Below, one piece after another: positions 14,967 to 22,245 of a DNA stretch of 64,000 nt. The notes beneath the pieces are model-generated. The model was given only the letters and a program-made list of their open reading frames with translations, did not search any database and was not told where the DNA came from. The DNA is from Pseudomonas sp. Bout1 (lineage in GTDB: Bacteria; Pseudomonadota; Gammaproteobacteria; Pseudomonadales; Pseudomonadaceae): assembly GCF_034314165.1 (NCBI RefSeq), contig NZ_JAVIWK010000001.1:4417001-4481000 (forward strand). The letters are read 5' to 3'. The position numbers and the translations under genes were made by a program. Position 1 is the first letter of the stretch; each line of letters opens with the position of its first letter.

Positions 14967-15686
14967 TTAGCCGTCTGAATCATCCTCCTGCTTTTCAACA
15001 AAAATATCGCGAACTGCTTTCTGAAAGTGATTTTTCATCTCATTCAAACTTTCAAACTCTCCAAAAATAATTTCGTCATACAAAATCAACAATCCGATCT
15101 CTTGCTGATCAAGCTCTTTTATCTTTTTATCAGCCTTCGTGAACTCGTCTTGTCGACCTGGTGCCTTACCGTCAATTATCCATTGTGCAAACAAATCAAA
15201 GCGTTGTCTTTTTTGTTCAATCTCTCGCGTCAAACCCTCTATGTACCTGTCAAGCATGGTCAATAGCTTGTTCCGCCCGTCTTCGAAAACACGGACAGAC
15301 GCTTCATCGTCTGCCTTCTGAATCTGTTTTAACTGTGACTTCAATGTCTGAATCGAAATCCGTTGCATTGCATCGAATTCATGTTGCTGTGTCTGCAAAA
15401 GCTCTCTCTGAAGCCATATAGTTCTTAATATCGCAATGAGAGTTACAAATGAAACAAGAGGCCCAAATACACCACCAATAAATGTACCAAATGCAGACCA
15501 ATCATCCGTTTGATGAGAAAGCCCACCAGCGAATGCAGTGCGGTAGTAATAGATAGATAAAACCACCGCAACAACCACAACTCCAACAAGCACGATGGAA
15601 AAAGCGTCCACTGGCCTAGAGCTACCCCTAATTACCTCAAGTTCGTCGAGTTCAAAACCTTTTACCGGTTGCTGTCCTTCGCTCAT
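14967..15686 (-). CDS. Two-TM coiled-coil protein, putative AbiC-like phage-defence protein (B)
   Basis: 239 aa from the ATG preceded by AAGGAG; the open frame to 15959 is not favoured because it covers phage remnant sequence. TM1 is at about 29-47, TM2 at about 66-90, followed by a long coiled coil (about 95-230). The signature FGTFIGGVFGPLVSFVTL and QRELLQTQQHEF match the product of 11158, though the rest has diverged, so the two are related but not recent duplicates. A membrane-anchored abortive-infection role is a plausible inference. The gene is strongly AT-rich relative to its flanks and lies between two broken phage genes. Confidence 0.6.
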   Translation of the reverse strand: MSEGQQPVKGFELDELEVIRGSSRPVDAFSIVLVGVVVVAVVLSIYYYRTAFAGGLSHQTDDWSAFGTFIGGVFGPLVSFVTLIAILRTIWLQRELLQTQQHEFDAMQRISIQTLKSQLKQIQKADDEASVRVFEDGRNKLLTMLDRYIEGLTREIEQKRQRFDLFAQWIIDGKAPGRQDEFTKADKKIKELDQQEIGLLILYDEIIFGEFESLNEMKNHFQKAVRDIFVEKQEDDSDG

Positions 15687-15726
15687 AACCGCACTCCTTT
15701 TTTCTGACTCTACTTCAACAGGGGCT

Positions 15727-15981
15727 CCACATGCACCTATTTGCACGGCAAGCGCTTGACCGCGCCCGCAGGGTCGCCCCTGCGTCAAAGATTCCCCCGC
15801 CTGCCCTGGCGAACGAGCCGACACCGCCCGCCTCAACCATGGCGAGTACCACCGAATCGACGAACTGTCGCCCGGCGGCGTCCACACCCTCTTCATCACC
15901 AGCAAGTGGCGCGGTGACTGGGGCTTTTTGGTAAACGGCGTGAAGGTGCCATGGCGCACCTACACCGGTGCTGATGACTGA
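15727..15981 (+). pseudogene. Frameshifted remnant of a phage orphan gene
   Basis: The 3' part reads cleanly as ADTARLNHGEYHRIDELSPG, then GVHTLFITSKWRGDWGFLV and NGVKVPWRTYTGADD, with stop at 15979-15981. Upstream, a TGA interrupts this frame while another frame continues with protein-like CTYLHGKRLTAPAG, so a frameshift lies near 15770-15790. No start codon with a ribosome binding site remains. The 5' end abuts the leader of the AbiC-like cargo gene on the opposite strand. Confidence 0.55.
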
Positions 15982-15991
15982 AAGTCAGAAA

Positions 15992-16060
15992 GGAGTACAT
16001 CCGTACTCCAGCCGCAAAACCTTTAACCCCTCCCCCTTCAAAGTCAGCCGCTATAGCGGC
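15992..16060 (+). promoter_or_regulatory. Two inverted repeats in the leader of the gene at 16073
   Basis: GGAGTAC-atcc-GTACTCC (15992-16009) and the perfect palindrome GCCGCTATAGCGGC (16047-16060) lie within 80 nt of the start codon. The second ends just before the AAGGAA ribosome binding site. They may be operators or mRNA hairpins that control the integration-end genes. Function is not shown by the sequence. Confidence 0.35.
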
Positions 16061-16072
16061 AAGGAACTCGGC

Positions 16073-16321
16073 ATGCCTGAAGAAAGTGAATCAAGCCTGC
16101 GCCAGCGCATCACCACGTACATGAGCGGCGCCGGCGGCTCCCGGGACAACTGGTTCTGCACCTGGTGGTTCCGGTTCCACATCGAGCCGTTCACCACCAA
16201 GCAGATCCGCCGCGAACTGGAGCTGATGAAGCGCGAAGGCCTGGTCGAGTCGGATCACAGCCAGAGCAACAACACCAAGTGGCGTCTGACCAAATACAAA
16301 CCTGACGGAGTGACGCCATGA
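16073..16321 (+). CDS. Phage winged-helix-like hypothetical protein
   Basis: 82 aa from the ATG that follows AAGGAA (6-nt spacing). An upstream in-frame ATG at 15974 would give 115 aa but has no ribosome binding site and would translate through both inverted repeats. The sequence has RQRITTYMSGAGGSRDNWF and then KQIRRELELMKREGLVESDH and TKWRLTK, which fits a recognition helix and wing of a winged-helix DNA-binding fold. The stop overlaps the next tiny frame by ATGA. It may be a small regulator; the function is unproven. Confidence 0.65.
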   Translation: MPEESESSLRQRITTYMSGAGGSRDNWFCTWWFRFHIEPFTTKQIRRELELMKREGLVESDHSQSNNTKWRLTKYKPDGVTP

Positions 16322-16374
16322 TCGCCACCCTCTGGTTCGCCTACGTCTTCATCTACAAGGGGCCGAGGCCATGA
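16318..16374 (+). CDS. Possible 18-aa hydrophobic peptide
   Basis: The frame MIATLWFAYVFIYKGPRP starts on an ATGA overlap with the upstream gene and stops on an ATGA overlap with the downstream gene. The double overlap suggests a translational-coupling bridge or the worn remains of a larger membrane protein. Evidence is positional only. Confidence 0.3.
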   Translation: MIATLWFAYVFIYKGPRP

Positions 16375-16727
16375 AGGCCCGCATCGAGAAGAAGTTGAGC
16401 AAGCGCCTTGTGCGTCTTTGCCCGTCTGTCTATCGCCGGGCCTGGATCGACAAGGATGAGCCGTCGCGTCTGGCCTATAAGCAAAACACACGGGTGAGTC
16501 ACGTCCTATCCGTCGGTGGCGGAACTGACTGGCAGGGTGATGGCGAGGACGCTTTCACCACCTGGGCTGACTGGCTGTCGCACTGGCCTTGGCATGGCCC
16601 TTTCGCGGTCTACCCGGACGGCCATGAACATCAGTTCTTCCCGAACACGGAAGGCTTCAGGCCGACCACGCGCAACCTGTTAAAGCTGGCCGCCGACTGC
16701 GAGCGCGCCTCGAAAGCCAAGCCCTAA
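16371..16727 (+). CDS. Phage hypothetical protein (118 aa)
   Basis: A 118-aa protein with a basic N-terminus (MKARIEKKLSKRLVRLCPSV) and a Trp/His-rich centre (WADWLSHWPWHGPFAVYPDG). It is typical of small orphans near the integrase end of Pseudomonas prophages. The start overlaps the previous stop. No motif allows a functional call. Confidence 0.65.
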   Translation: MKARIEKKLSKRLVRLCPSVYRRAWIDKDEPSRLAYKQNTRVSHVLSVGGGTDWQGDGEDAFTTWADWLSHWPWHGPFAVYPDGHEHQFFPNTEGFRPTTRNLLKLAADCERASKAKP

Positions 16728-16776
16728 CCCCAATCCCCCTACATGCCTGCCGGTGAACGGCGGGCGAGGTATTCCT

Positions 16777-17115
16777 GTGCTCAAACAAATCGGAAAACTC
16801 ATCACTGAACCGCTGCGCAAGGGTGACAAGAGCCGACCCCTGCGTTGGCGTATGGGGATGCGGTTGAACCACATCCACAACGACCTGCATTCAAAGCATC
16901 CGAAACTCTGGAACGCCATCGTGATGATGGCGCGCACGCTGATCTGCAAGCCGTTCGGCCATCGCTGGTCCAGGTTCGAAGCGGTGAAGTACGGCGATTT
17001 TGGCGACTCGCGGATCTGCAAATTCTGCCGCATCAGCCACGGGCAACACCGTGGCGTCGACACCTACCACGAAACCCACCGCCAGGGCGGCTGGAACAAG
17101 ATCGCCAAACCCTAA
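16777..17115 (+). CDS. Phage hypothetical protein with Cys pair (112 aa)
   Basis: The start is taken at the GTG 7 nt after GAGG; another GTG eight codons upstream has no site. The protein is basic and contains CKPFGHRW and a CKFCRISHGQH segment, a possible single zinc-binding site. A hairpin (GCCGGTGAACGGC) sits in its leader. The function is unknown. Confidence 0.6.
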   Translation: MLKQIGKLITEPLRKGDKSRPLRWRMGMRLNHIHNDLHSKHPKLWNAIVMMARTLICKPFGHRWSRFEAVKYGDFGDSRICKFCRISHGQHRGVDTYHETHRQGGWNKIAKP

Positions 17116-17151
17116 CCCATCTTCTGCCGCCCAGCGCGGCTGGGACACCAC

Positions 17152-17373
17152 ATGTTCGCAATCAAACTCACCCTGATCCTGCTGGGCGCTTTGCTGTACT
17201 TGGTCGGCAGCGGCTGCTGGTTCTTCTGGATCGCCCCGCTCCTTCTGGCGGACGGCGAAACAGCCGACATCCTCTACGCCTTTGCCGGCACCTGTGGCTG
17301 GATGCTGATCACCTTCAGCCTGGTCATTCACATCATCAAGACAGCGCGGCCCACGGCGGTCGTCGGGAGGTAA
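17152..17373 (+). CDS. Two-helix phage membrane protein (73 aa)
   Basis: A 73-aa protein with two membrane helices (about 4-27, ending WFFWIAP, and about 39-62, GTCGWMLITFSLVIHII) and a short basic tail. It is co-oriented with the DUF4224 gene, whose GGGAGG ribosome binding site overlaps its 3' end. The function is unknown. Confidence 0.65.
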   Translation: MFAIKLTLILLGALLYLVGSGCWFFWIAPLLLADGETADILYAFAGTCGWMLITFSLVIHIIKTARPTAVVGR

Positions 17374-17375
17374 AC

Positions 17376-17618
17376 ATGGAAGCAGAGATCCTGTCGGATG
17401 ACGAGCTCGCCGACCTGACTGGTTACAAGCACCGTTCGCACCAGCGCAAGTGGCTGAAAGACCGGAACTGGGTATTCATCGAGAGCCGTGGCGGCCGCCC
17501 GCTGGTGGGCCGGATGTTCGCGCGGATGAAGCTTGGCATGGTTAACCCCGCAATCGCAGATCCAAACCCGCCGCCGACGCGACCGGCTTGGACGCCTGAT
17601 TTCTCCAGAGTGAACTGA
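17376..17618 (+). CDS. DUF4224 protein next to the integrase
   Basis: 80 aa starting at the ATG after GGGAGG. It has the DUF4224 signature LSDDELADLTGYKHRSHQRK, then WLKDRNWVFIESRGGRPLV, a small helix-turn-helix-like domain. In many beta- and gamma-proteobacterial prophages such a gene lies directly before the tyrosine integrase, as here (1-nt gap). A role as excisionase or directionality factor is a reasonable inference but is not established for this protein. Confidence 0.8.
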   Translation: MEAEILSDDELADLTGYKHRSHQRKWLKDRNWVFIESRGGRPLVGRMFARMKLGMVNPAIADPNPPPTRPAWTPDFSRVN

Positions 17619-17619
17619 T

Positions 17620-18669
17620 ATGCGCCCCCGGAACACAGAAAACAGGGACTTGCCGCCAGGAATGGTGCGCCGTAAGCGCCCAAGGAAAAATGGCAAGGTC
17701 TGGATCGGCTACTACTACCGGGACTCTGCTGGCAAAGAGATCCCGTTGGGCACGGACCTTAGTAAAGCACGCCTGAAATGGGCAGAACTGGAGGCCAAAG
17801 ACAAACCGGCCGACCTGACAACGATGAAGGGCATCTTCGACCGGTACGTGCGCGACGTCATCCCAAAAAAGGGGGAGCGGACCCAAAAGGACAACATGGC
17901 CGAACTGAAACAGCTTCGCCCTATGTTTGATGAGGCGCCCATAGATTCAATTACGCCGTTCAACATCGCCGGTTACCGGGATGCCCGTTCAGCGAAGGTT
18001 CGTGCCAACCGCGAGATCGCGCTCCTGTCCCACGTTTTCAACATGGCCAGGGAATGGGGGCTCACGGAACGGGAGAACCCTTGCCAGGGAATCAGGAAGA
18101 ACAAGGAGGCGCCGCGTGATTACTACGCCAACGCGGCTGTTTGGGATGCCGTTTACGCGGTTGCCGAACAAGAACTCAAGGAAGCCATGGACCTGGGCTA
18201 CTTGACCGGGCAGCGGCCTGCTGACGTGTTGATCATGCGTAGTGACGATACCGAGGGTGACTACTTCTTGGTGACACAGGGCAAGACCGGGCAGAAGCTG
18301 CGAATCCTGATGCGTACCGATGCAGGGGAAAACAGCCTGGGGAGATTGGTCAGGGAGATCGGTGAAAGGAATGTCGGTCATTCGTCCAAGTACCTGTTGA
18401 TCAACAGACATGGAAAGTGGATGACGAAGGGGATGCTGCGCTTGCGATGGGACAAGGCGCGGGAAAAAGCCCAGCAGAACGCCATCGAACAAGGCGACCC
18501 GCTGCTCGCGGCCAAGATTGGAGGGTTTCAGTTCCGCGACATCCGGCCGAAGGCCGCGTCGGAAATCATCGATATCGGGGATGCCAGCCTGCTGCTCGGA
18601 CACAGTAAACAGGAGATCACAAAGAGGGTTTACAGGAGGATCGGTGCGACTGCGAAGCCCTCCAAATAG
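17620..18669 (+). CDS. Phage tyrosine integrase
   Basis: A 349-aa site-specific recombinase. It has an N-terminal arm-binding region (RRKRPRKNGKVWIGYYYRD), a core-binding SAM-like domain (about 65-150), and a catalytic domain. Visible active-site motifs are the first Arg in GQRPADVL, Lys in GKTGQKL, FRDIRPKAASE (Arg II, with Arg where His is usual), LLGHSKQEIT, and the Tyr nucleophile in KRVYRR. It lies 116 nt from the 3' end of tRNA-Ser, the classic position for an integrase whose att site is in that tRNA. Two AAAGTTTCGGAAC repeats follow its stop. Confidence 0.92.
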   Translation: MRPRNTENRDLPPGMVRRKRPRKNGKVWIGYYYRDSAGKEIPLGTDLSKARLKWAELEAKDKPADLTTMKGIFDRYVRDVIPKKGERTQKDNMAELKQLRPMFDEAPIDSITPFNIAGYRDARSAKVRANREIALLSHVFNMAREWGLTERENPCQGIRKNKEAPRDYYANAAVWDAVYAVAEQELKEAMDLGYLTGQRPADVLIMRSDDTEGDYFLVTQGKTGQKLRILMRTDAGENSLGRLVREIGERNVGHSSKYLLINRHGKWMTKGMLRLRWDKAREKAQQNAIEQGDPLLAAKIGGFQFRDIRPKAASEIIDIGDASLLLGHSKQEITKRVYRRIGATAKPSK

Positions 18670-18671
18670 GC

Positions 18672-18706
18672 AAAGTTTCGGAACCCCTACCCGAAAGTTT
18701 CGGAAC
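18672..18706. repeat. Two direct repeats after the integrase, candidate arm-type sites
   Basis: AAAGTTTCGGAAC occurs at 18672-18684 and 18694-18706, spaced by 22 bp, or about two helical turns. Direct repeats between an integrase and its att site are often binding sites for the integrase arm domain or the excision factor. The repeat is seen; its role is inferred. Confidence 0.45.
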
Positions 18707-18739
18707 TACTACTCAAAACCGCTTTTTCTTGCCCAAACG

Positions 18740-18775
18740 CCAGAAACACAAAAGCCCCGCTAGTGCGGGGCTTTT
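18740..18775. terminator. Terminator between integrase and tRNA-Ser; right copy of the flanking repeat
   Basis: AAAAGCCCCGC-tagt-GCGGGGCTTTT forms a strong bidirectional terminator that can serve both the integrase (+) and tRNA-Ser (-). The 36-nt block matches 2489-2524 at 32 positions. Confidence 0.85.
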
Positions 18776-18785
18776 GTATGAATCT

Positions 18786-18876
18786 TGGCGGGAAACCAGG
18801 GATTCGAACCCTGGGAACGCTATTAACGTTCGCCGGTTTTCAAGACCGGTGCATTCAACCACTCTGCCAATTTCCC
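18786..18876 (-). tRNA. tRNA-Ser (anticodon UGA)
   Basis: On the minus strand the 91-nt sequence starts GGGAAATTGGCAGAGTGG, has the anticodon loop CTTGAAA with TGA as anticodon, a long variable arm (CGAACGTTAATAGCGTTC) typical of tRNA-Ser, the GGTTCGAATCC T-loop, and an encoded CCA end. It decodes UCA and, by wobble, related Ser codons. Its 3' end faces the integrase, which makes it the likely integration target. Confidence 0.97.
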
Positions 18877-18923
18877 TTGTGCAACACAGGATTAGCGTAG
18901 CCCATCGTGTGTCAGCGGGCGCC

Positions 18924-18951
18924 ATAATACCCGAATGAAACACACTGTCAA
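18924..18951 (-). promoter_or_regulatory. Promoter of tRNA-Ser
   Basis: TTGACA and TATTAT with a 16-bp spacer lie upstream of the tRNA on its strand. The -10 box is followed by a GC-rich discriminator (GGCGCCCGC), the type found in promoters under stringent control of stable RNA genes. Confidence 0.75.
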
Positions 18952-19028
18952 ACTCTCGCCATAGCTTGTTACAGAGCGTCTGTTATGATCCTTGCGACTG
19001 AATGTTTCAAAACTGAAGGAGTGTCGCC

Positions 19029-19700
19029 ATGCGCGAACAGAATTACGCAGTGAATGGAAACGCGCAGGCAGAGCAGCTAGAGGTTAGCCGCGTCCTGCGC
19101 AATACATACGGCTTACTCGCTCTCACCCTCGCTTTCAGCGGCGTGATGGCCTTCGTAGCCCAGCAGATGCGCGTCGGCTACCCGAATATCTTTGTGGTGC
19201 TGATCGGCTTCTACGGTCTTTTCTTCCTGACCAACAAACTGCGCGACTCGGCCTGGGGCCTGGTGTCGGCGTTTGCCTTGACCGGTTTCATGGGCTTTAT
19301 CCTCGGCCCGATCCTTAACCGTTACCTGGGCATGGCCGGCGGCGCGGAAGTGGTCAGCTCGGCATTTGCCATGACCGCCCTGGTGTTTGGCGGCCTGTCG
19401 GCCTACGTGCTGATCTCCCGCAAGGACATGAGCTTCCTGGGCGGTTTCATCACCGCTGGTTTCTTCGTGTTGCTGGCTGCCGTGCTGGCAGGCATGTTCT
19501 TCCAGATCAGCGGCCTGCAACTGGCGATCAGCGCCGGTTTCGTGCTGTTCTCGTCGGCCTGCATCCTGTTCCAAACCAGCGCGATCATCCAGGGTGGCGA
19601 ACGTAACTACATCATGGCGACCATCAGCCTGTATGTATCGATCTACAACCTGTTTATCAGCCTGTTGCAGATCTTCGGCATCATGGGCCGCGACGACTGA
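19029..19700 (+). CDS. yccA: BI-1/YccA-family membrane protein
   Basis: A 223-aa Bax-inhibitor-1-like inner-membrane protein with about seven helices after a short cytoplasmic N-terminus (MREQNYAVNGNAQAEQLEVS). In E. coli, YccA binds and modulates the FtsH protease that degrades membrane proteins such as SecY. The sequence has the family's GFMGFILGPILNRYL helix and an acidic end (GIMGRDD). AAGGAG lies before the ATG. It is monocistronic, ending at the terminator at 19715. Confidence 0.88.
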   Translation: MREQNYAVNGNAQAEQLEVSRVLRNTYGLLALTLAFSGVMAFVAQQMRVGYPNIFVVLIGFYGLFFLTNKLRDSAWGLVSAFALTGFMGFILGPILNRYLGMAGGAEVVSSAFAMTALVFGGLSAYVLISRKDMSFLGGFITAGFFVLLAAVLAGMFFQISGLQLAISAGFVLFSSACILFQTSAIIQGGERNYIMATISLYVSIYNLFISLLQIFGIMGRDD

Positions 19701-19714
19701 TCGCAGCCGCATGC

Positions 19715-19740
19715 AAAAAGCCCGCTTCGGCGGGCTTTTT
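19715..19740 (+). terminator. Terminator after yccA
   Basis: AAAAAGCCCG-cttcgg-CGGGCTTTTT has a stable UUCG-type loop and a five-T tail. Confidence 0.9.
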
Positions 19741-19789
19741 GTTGCCTGCGGCTTTATCATTGCCCCAGGTTTTGCCTTCAGAGTGTTCC

Positions 19790-20182
19790 ATGAAGTTCGC
19801 GATTGCGCTTTTTTCCGCCGCCCATGCGCCCTCCTCGCGCCGTGCCTTGTTGTTCACCCAGGCCGCGCTGGCCGGCGGGCATGAAATTGTGCGGCTGTTT
19901 TTTTATCAGGACGGCGTGTACAGCGCGTCCACCAACATTGTTGCGCCGCAGGATGAGCAGGACATTGCCCGCCAGTGGCGCGAGCTGGTCAGTGAGCATC
20001 AGCTCGATGGCGTGGTGTGCATTGCCGCGGCCTTGCGCCGTGGGGTGCTGAATGCCGAAGAGGCCAGCCGCTATCAGCGCGGCGCGGTTAACCTGGAAGC
20101 GCCGTGGGTGCTGTCCGGGCTTGGGCAGTTGCATGACGCCGCCCAGGCCGCCGACCGTTTGATCTGCTTCGGAGGGCCGTGA
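19790..20182 (+). CDS. tusD: Sulfur relay protein TusD
   Basis: 130 aa from the internal ATG (MKFAIALFSAAHAPSSRRAL); the longer open frame covers the terminator. TusD forms the TusBCD complex that passes persulfide sulfur from TusA to TusE for 2-thiouridine synthesis in tRNA wobble position 34. The conserved sulfur-carrying Cys is in VCIAAALRRGV. It starts the tusDCBE operon, with 1-nt gaps or short overlaps. MnmA, the enzyme that receives the sulfur, is encoded at 41290. Confidence 0.95.
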   Translation: MKFAIALFSAAHAPSSRRALLFTQAALAGGHEIVRLFFYQDGVYSASTNIVAPQDEQDIARQWRELVSEHQLDGVVCIAAALRRGVLNAEEASRYQRGAVNLEAPWVLSGLGQLHDAAQAADRLICFGGP

Positions 20183-20183
20183 C

Positions 20184-20534
20184 ATGTCCAAATCCTTGCT
20201 GGTGATCAGTCGACAGGCGCCGTGGTCCGGCCCCAGTGCTCGTGAAGCGCTGGATATCGTGTTGGCTGGCGGCGCATTTGATTTACCAATTGGCCTGTTG
20301 TTTCTGGATGACGGCGTGTTTCAACTCGCCGCGAGCCAGGACGCCAAGGCTGTGCAACAAAAAGACCTCAGCGCCAACCTTCAAGCCCTGAAGTTGTTTG
20401 GCGTTGAAGATGTGTTTGCCTGCAGCCACAGCCTCACCGTGCGCGGCCTGACCGCCTCCGGCAACGCGCAACCGCTGAACAGCGCGCAGATCTCACAGAT
20501 GATTGACCGTTACGACCAGGTGATTACCCTCTGA
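20184..20534 (+). CDS. tusC: Sulfur relay protein TusC
   Basis: A 116-aa DsrF-like subunit of TusBCD, starting MSKSLLVISRQAPWSGPSAR, with the family FDLPIGLLFLDDGVFQL strand-loop. It lacks a catalytic Cys of its own in the relay and is structural. It lies 1 nt after tusD and its stop overlaps the tusB start (TGATG). Confidence 0.95.
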   Translation: MSKSLLVISRQAPWSGPSAREALDIVLAGGAFDLPIGLLFLDDGVFQLAASQDAKAVQQKDLSANLQALKLFGVEDVFACSHSLTVRGLTASGNAQPLNSAQISQMIDRYDQVITL

Positions 20535-20827
20535 TGTCGACTTTGCATGTGGTGTCCCACTCCCCGTTTACCGATAGTCGGCTGGACAGCTGCCTGCGCC
20601 TCTGTGGCGCCCGGGACGCGATCCTGCTGTGCGGCGACGGCGCCTACGCCCTGCAAGCCGCCAGCGCAGCCTGCCAGGCCCTGCAAGCCAAGGGCTTGAA
20701 GGTGTTTGTGCTGGCCGAAGACAGCCAGGCGCGCAATATTGCAGTGCCTGGCTGGGCCGCCAGTGTCGATTACCCGGCATTTGTGCAGCTGTCGATCGAC
20801 TATGACAAGGTCAATACCTGGCTATGA
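20534..20827 (+). CDS. tusB: Sulfur relay protein TusB
   Basis: A 97-aa DsrH-like subunit of TusBCD (MSTLHVVSHSPFTDSRLDSC), ending VQLSIDYDKVNTWL. It overlaps tusC by 1 nt and tusE by 4 nt, showing tight translational coupling. Confidence 0.93.
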   Translation: MSTLHVVSHSPFTDSRLDSCLRLCGARDAILLCGDGAYALQAASAACQALQAKGLKVFVLAEDSQARNIAVPGWAASVDYPAFVQLSIDYDKVNTWL

Positions 20828-21159
20828 ACACCCTGACCGTAGGCGAACGCACCCTCGAACTGGACAAGGACGGCTACCTCATCGACCTGAGCGACTGGTC
20901 CAGCGACGTAGCCAACGCCCTCGCCAGCGCAGAAGGCCTGGCCCTGACCCCGGAACACTGGGAAATCCTCGAACTGCTGCGGTGCTTCTACAGCGAATTC
21001 CAGCTGTCGCCCGCCACGCGCCCGCTGATCAAGTACACCGCCTTGAAGCTGGGCCCGGAAAAGGGCAACAGCCTGCACCTCAACCGACTGTTCAAAGGCA
21101 CTCCCGCCAAACTCGCCGCCAAGCTGGCGGGCCTGCCCAGGCCGACGAATTGCTTATGA
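20824..21159 (+). CDS. tusE: Sulfur relay protein TusE
   Basis: A 111-aa DsrC-family protein that takes sulfur from TusD and hands it to MnmA. The conserved penultimate Cys is present (RPTNCL), as is the DKDGYLIDLSDWSSDVA N-terminal block and the LLRCFYSEFQ helix. The stop overlaps the ybiB start (ATGA). Confidence 0.95.
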   Translation: MNTLTVGERTLELDKDGYLIDLSDWSSDVANALASAEGLALTPEHWEILELLRCFYSEFQLSPATRPLIKYTALKLGPEKGNSLHLNRLFKGTPAKLAAKLAGLPRPTNCL

Positions 21160-22157
21160 CTGATTTTGCCCCCTTGATCACTGAAACTCCCGCCGAACAC
21201 CCGTTTGCGCCGTTCGTGCGCATCCTTGGCAAAGGCAAGCGCGGCGCCCGCAACCTCACCCGTGAGGAAGCCCGGGAAGCCATGGGCATGCTGCTGGACG
21301 AGAAGGTCGAAGACACCCAGCTTGGCGCTTTCCTGATGCTCTTGCGGCACAAGGAAGAAAGCCCGGAAGAACTCGCGGGTTTTACCGAAGCCGTACGCGA
21401 GCGCTTGAATGCACCGTCACTCAAAGTGGACATCGACTGGCCTACCTACGCCGGTAAAAAACGCCACCTGCCGTGGTACCTGCTGGCCGCCAAGTGCCTG
21501 GCACAGAACGGCGTGCGCATCTTGATGCACGGCGGCGGCGCGCACACGGCGGGCCGGCTCTATACCGAGCAACTGCTGGAAGGCCTGCATATTCCGTTGT
21601 GCCGCAACTGGCAACAGGTCGAGGCCGCGCTTGAACAGGGCAACCTGGCGTTTATCCCGCTGGGTGACTGGGCGCCGCAACTGCAGCGCATGATCGACCT
21701 GCGCAACACGTTGGGCCTGCGTTCGCCGATCCACTCCCTGGCGCGCATCCTCAACCCGCTGAGTGCCCGTTGCGGCTTGCAAAGCATCTTCCACCCGGGC
21801 TACCAGGGCGTGCATCGTGATGCCAGCGGCCTGCTTGGCGACAACACCATCGTGGTCAAGGGCGACGGCGGCGAGATCGAGATCAACCCCGACACCATCA
21901 GCCATCTGTACGGCACCACCGGCGGCGAAAGCTGGGATGAAGAATGGCCCGCCCTCTCTGCCCAGCGCCACGTCAAGCCCGCCGCGCTTGAGCCCGAACA
22001 CCTGAAGGCGCTGTGGCGCGGCGACGTGCAGGACAGCTACCCGCAACTGGCGCTGATCGCCACCATGGCCCTGGCCTTGCGCGGCCTCGGCCACCCGCGT
22101 GAGCAGGCGTTTGAATTGGCCCAGCAATACTGGGACGCCCGGGACAAATCGATTTAG
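21156..22157 (+). CDS. ybiB: YbiB/TrpD2-family glycosyl transferase-fold protein
   Basis: 333 aa starting at the ATG that overlaps tusE. It has the anthranilate phosphoribosyltransferase fold (ILGKGKRGARNLTREEA, LMHGGGAHTAGRLYTEQLLE, GVHRDASGLLGDNTIVVKGD). In E. coli the TrpD2 homologue YbiB binds nucleic acids and belongs to the LexA regulon; it does not act in Trp synthesis. Coupling to tusE suggests co-expression with the tRNA thiolation relay. The longer open frame from 20706 runs through tusB and tusE in another reading frame and is not real. Confidence 0.85.
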   Translation: MTDFAPLITETPAEHPFAPFVRILGKGKRGARNLTREEAREAMGMLLDEKVEDTQLGAFLMLLRHKEESPEELAGFTEAVRERLNAPSLKVDIDWPTYAGKKRHLPWYLLAAKCLAQNGVRILMHGGGAHTAGRLYTEQLLEGLHIPLCRNWQQVEAALEQGNLAFIPLGDWAPQLQRMIDLRNTLGLRSPIHSLARILNPLSARCGLQSIFHPGYQGVHRDASGLLGDNTIVVKGDGGEIEINPDTISHLYGTTGGESWDEEWPALSAQRHVKPAALEPEHLKALWRGDVQDSYPQLALIATMALALRGLGHPREQAFELAQQYWDARDKSI

Positions 22158-22245
22158 TCGATCATTAACCCCCAGCCTTTGCGCTTTTTGTTCGAACTCA
22201 GACCTTTAGACTGCACTCCAACGCTTATTAGCCAAGGAGTCAGTC

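Noticed and set aside
17376..18669. Integrase cassette as an integron or ICE
   Set aside because: The flanking genes are phage early genes; no attC sites, relaxase or conjugation genes are seen.
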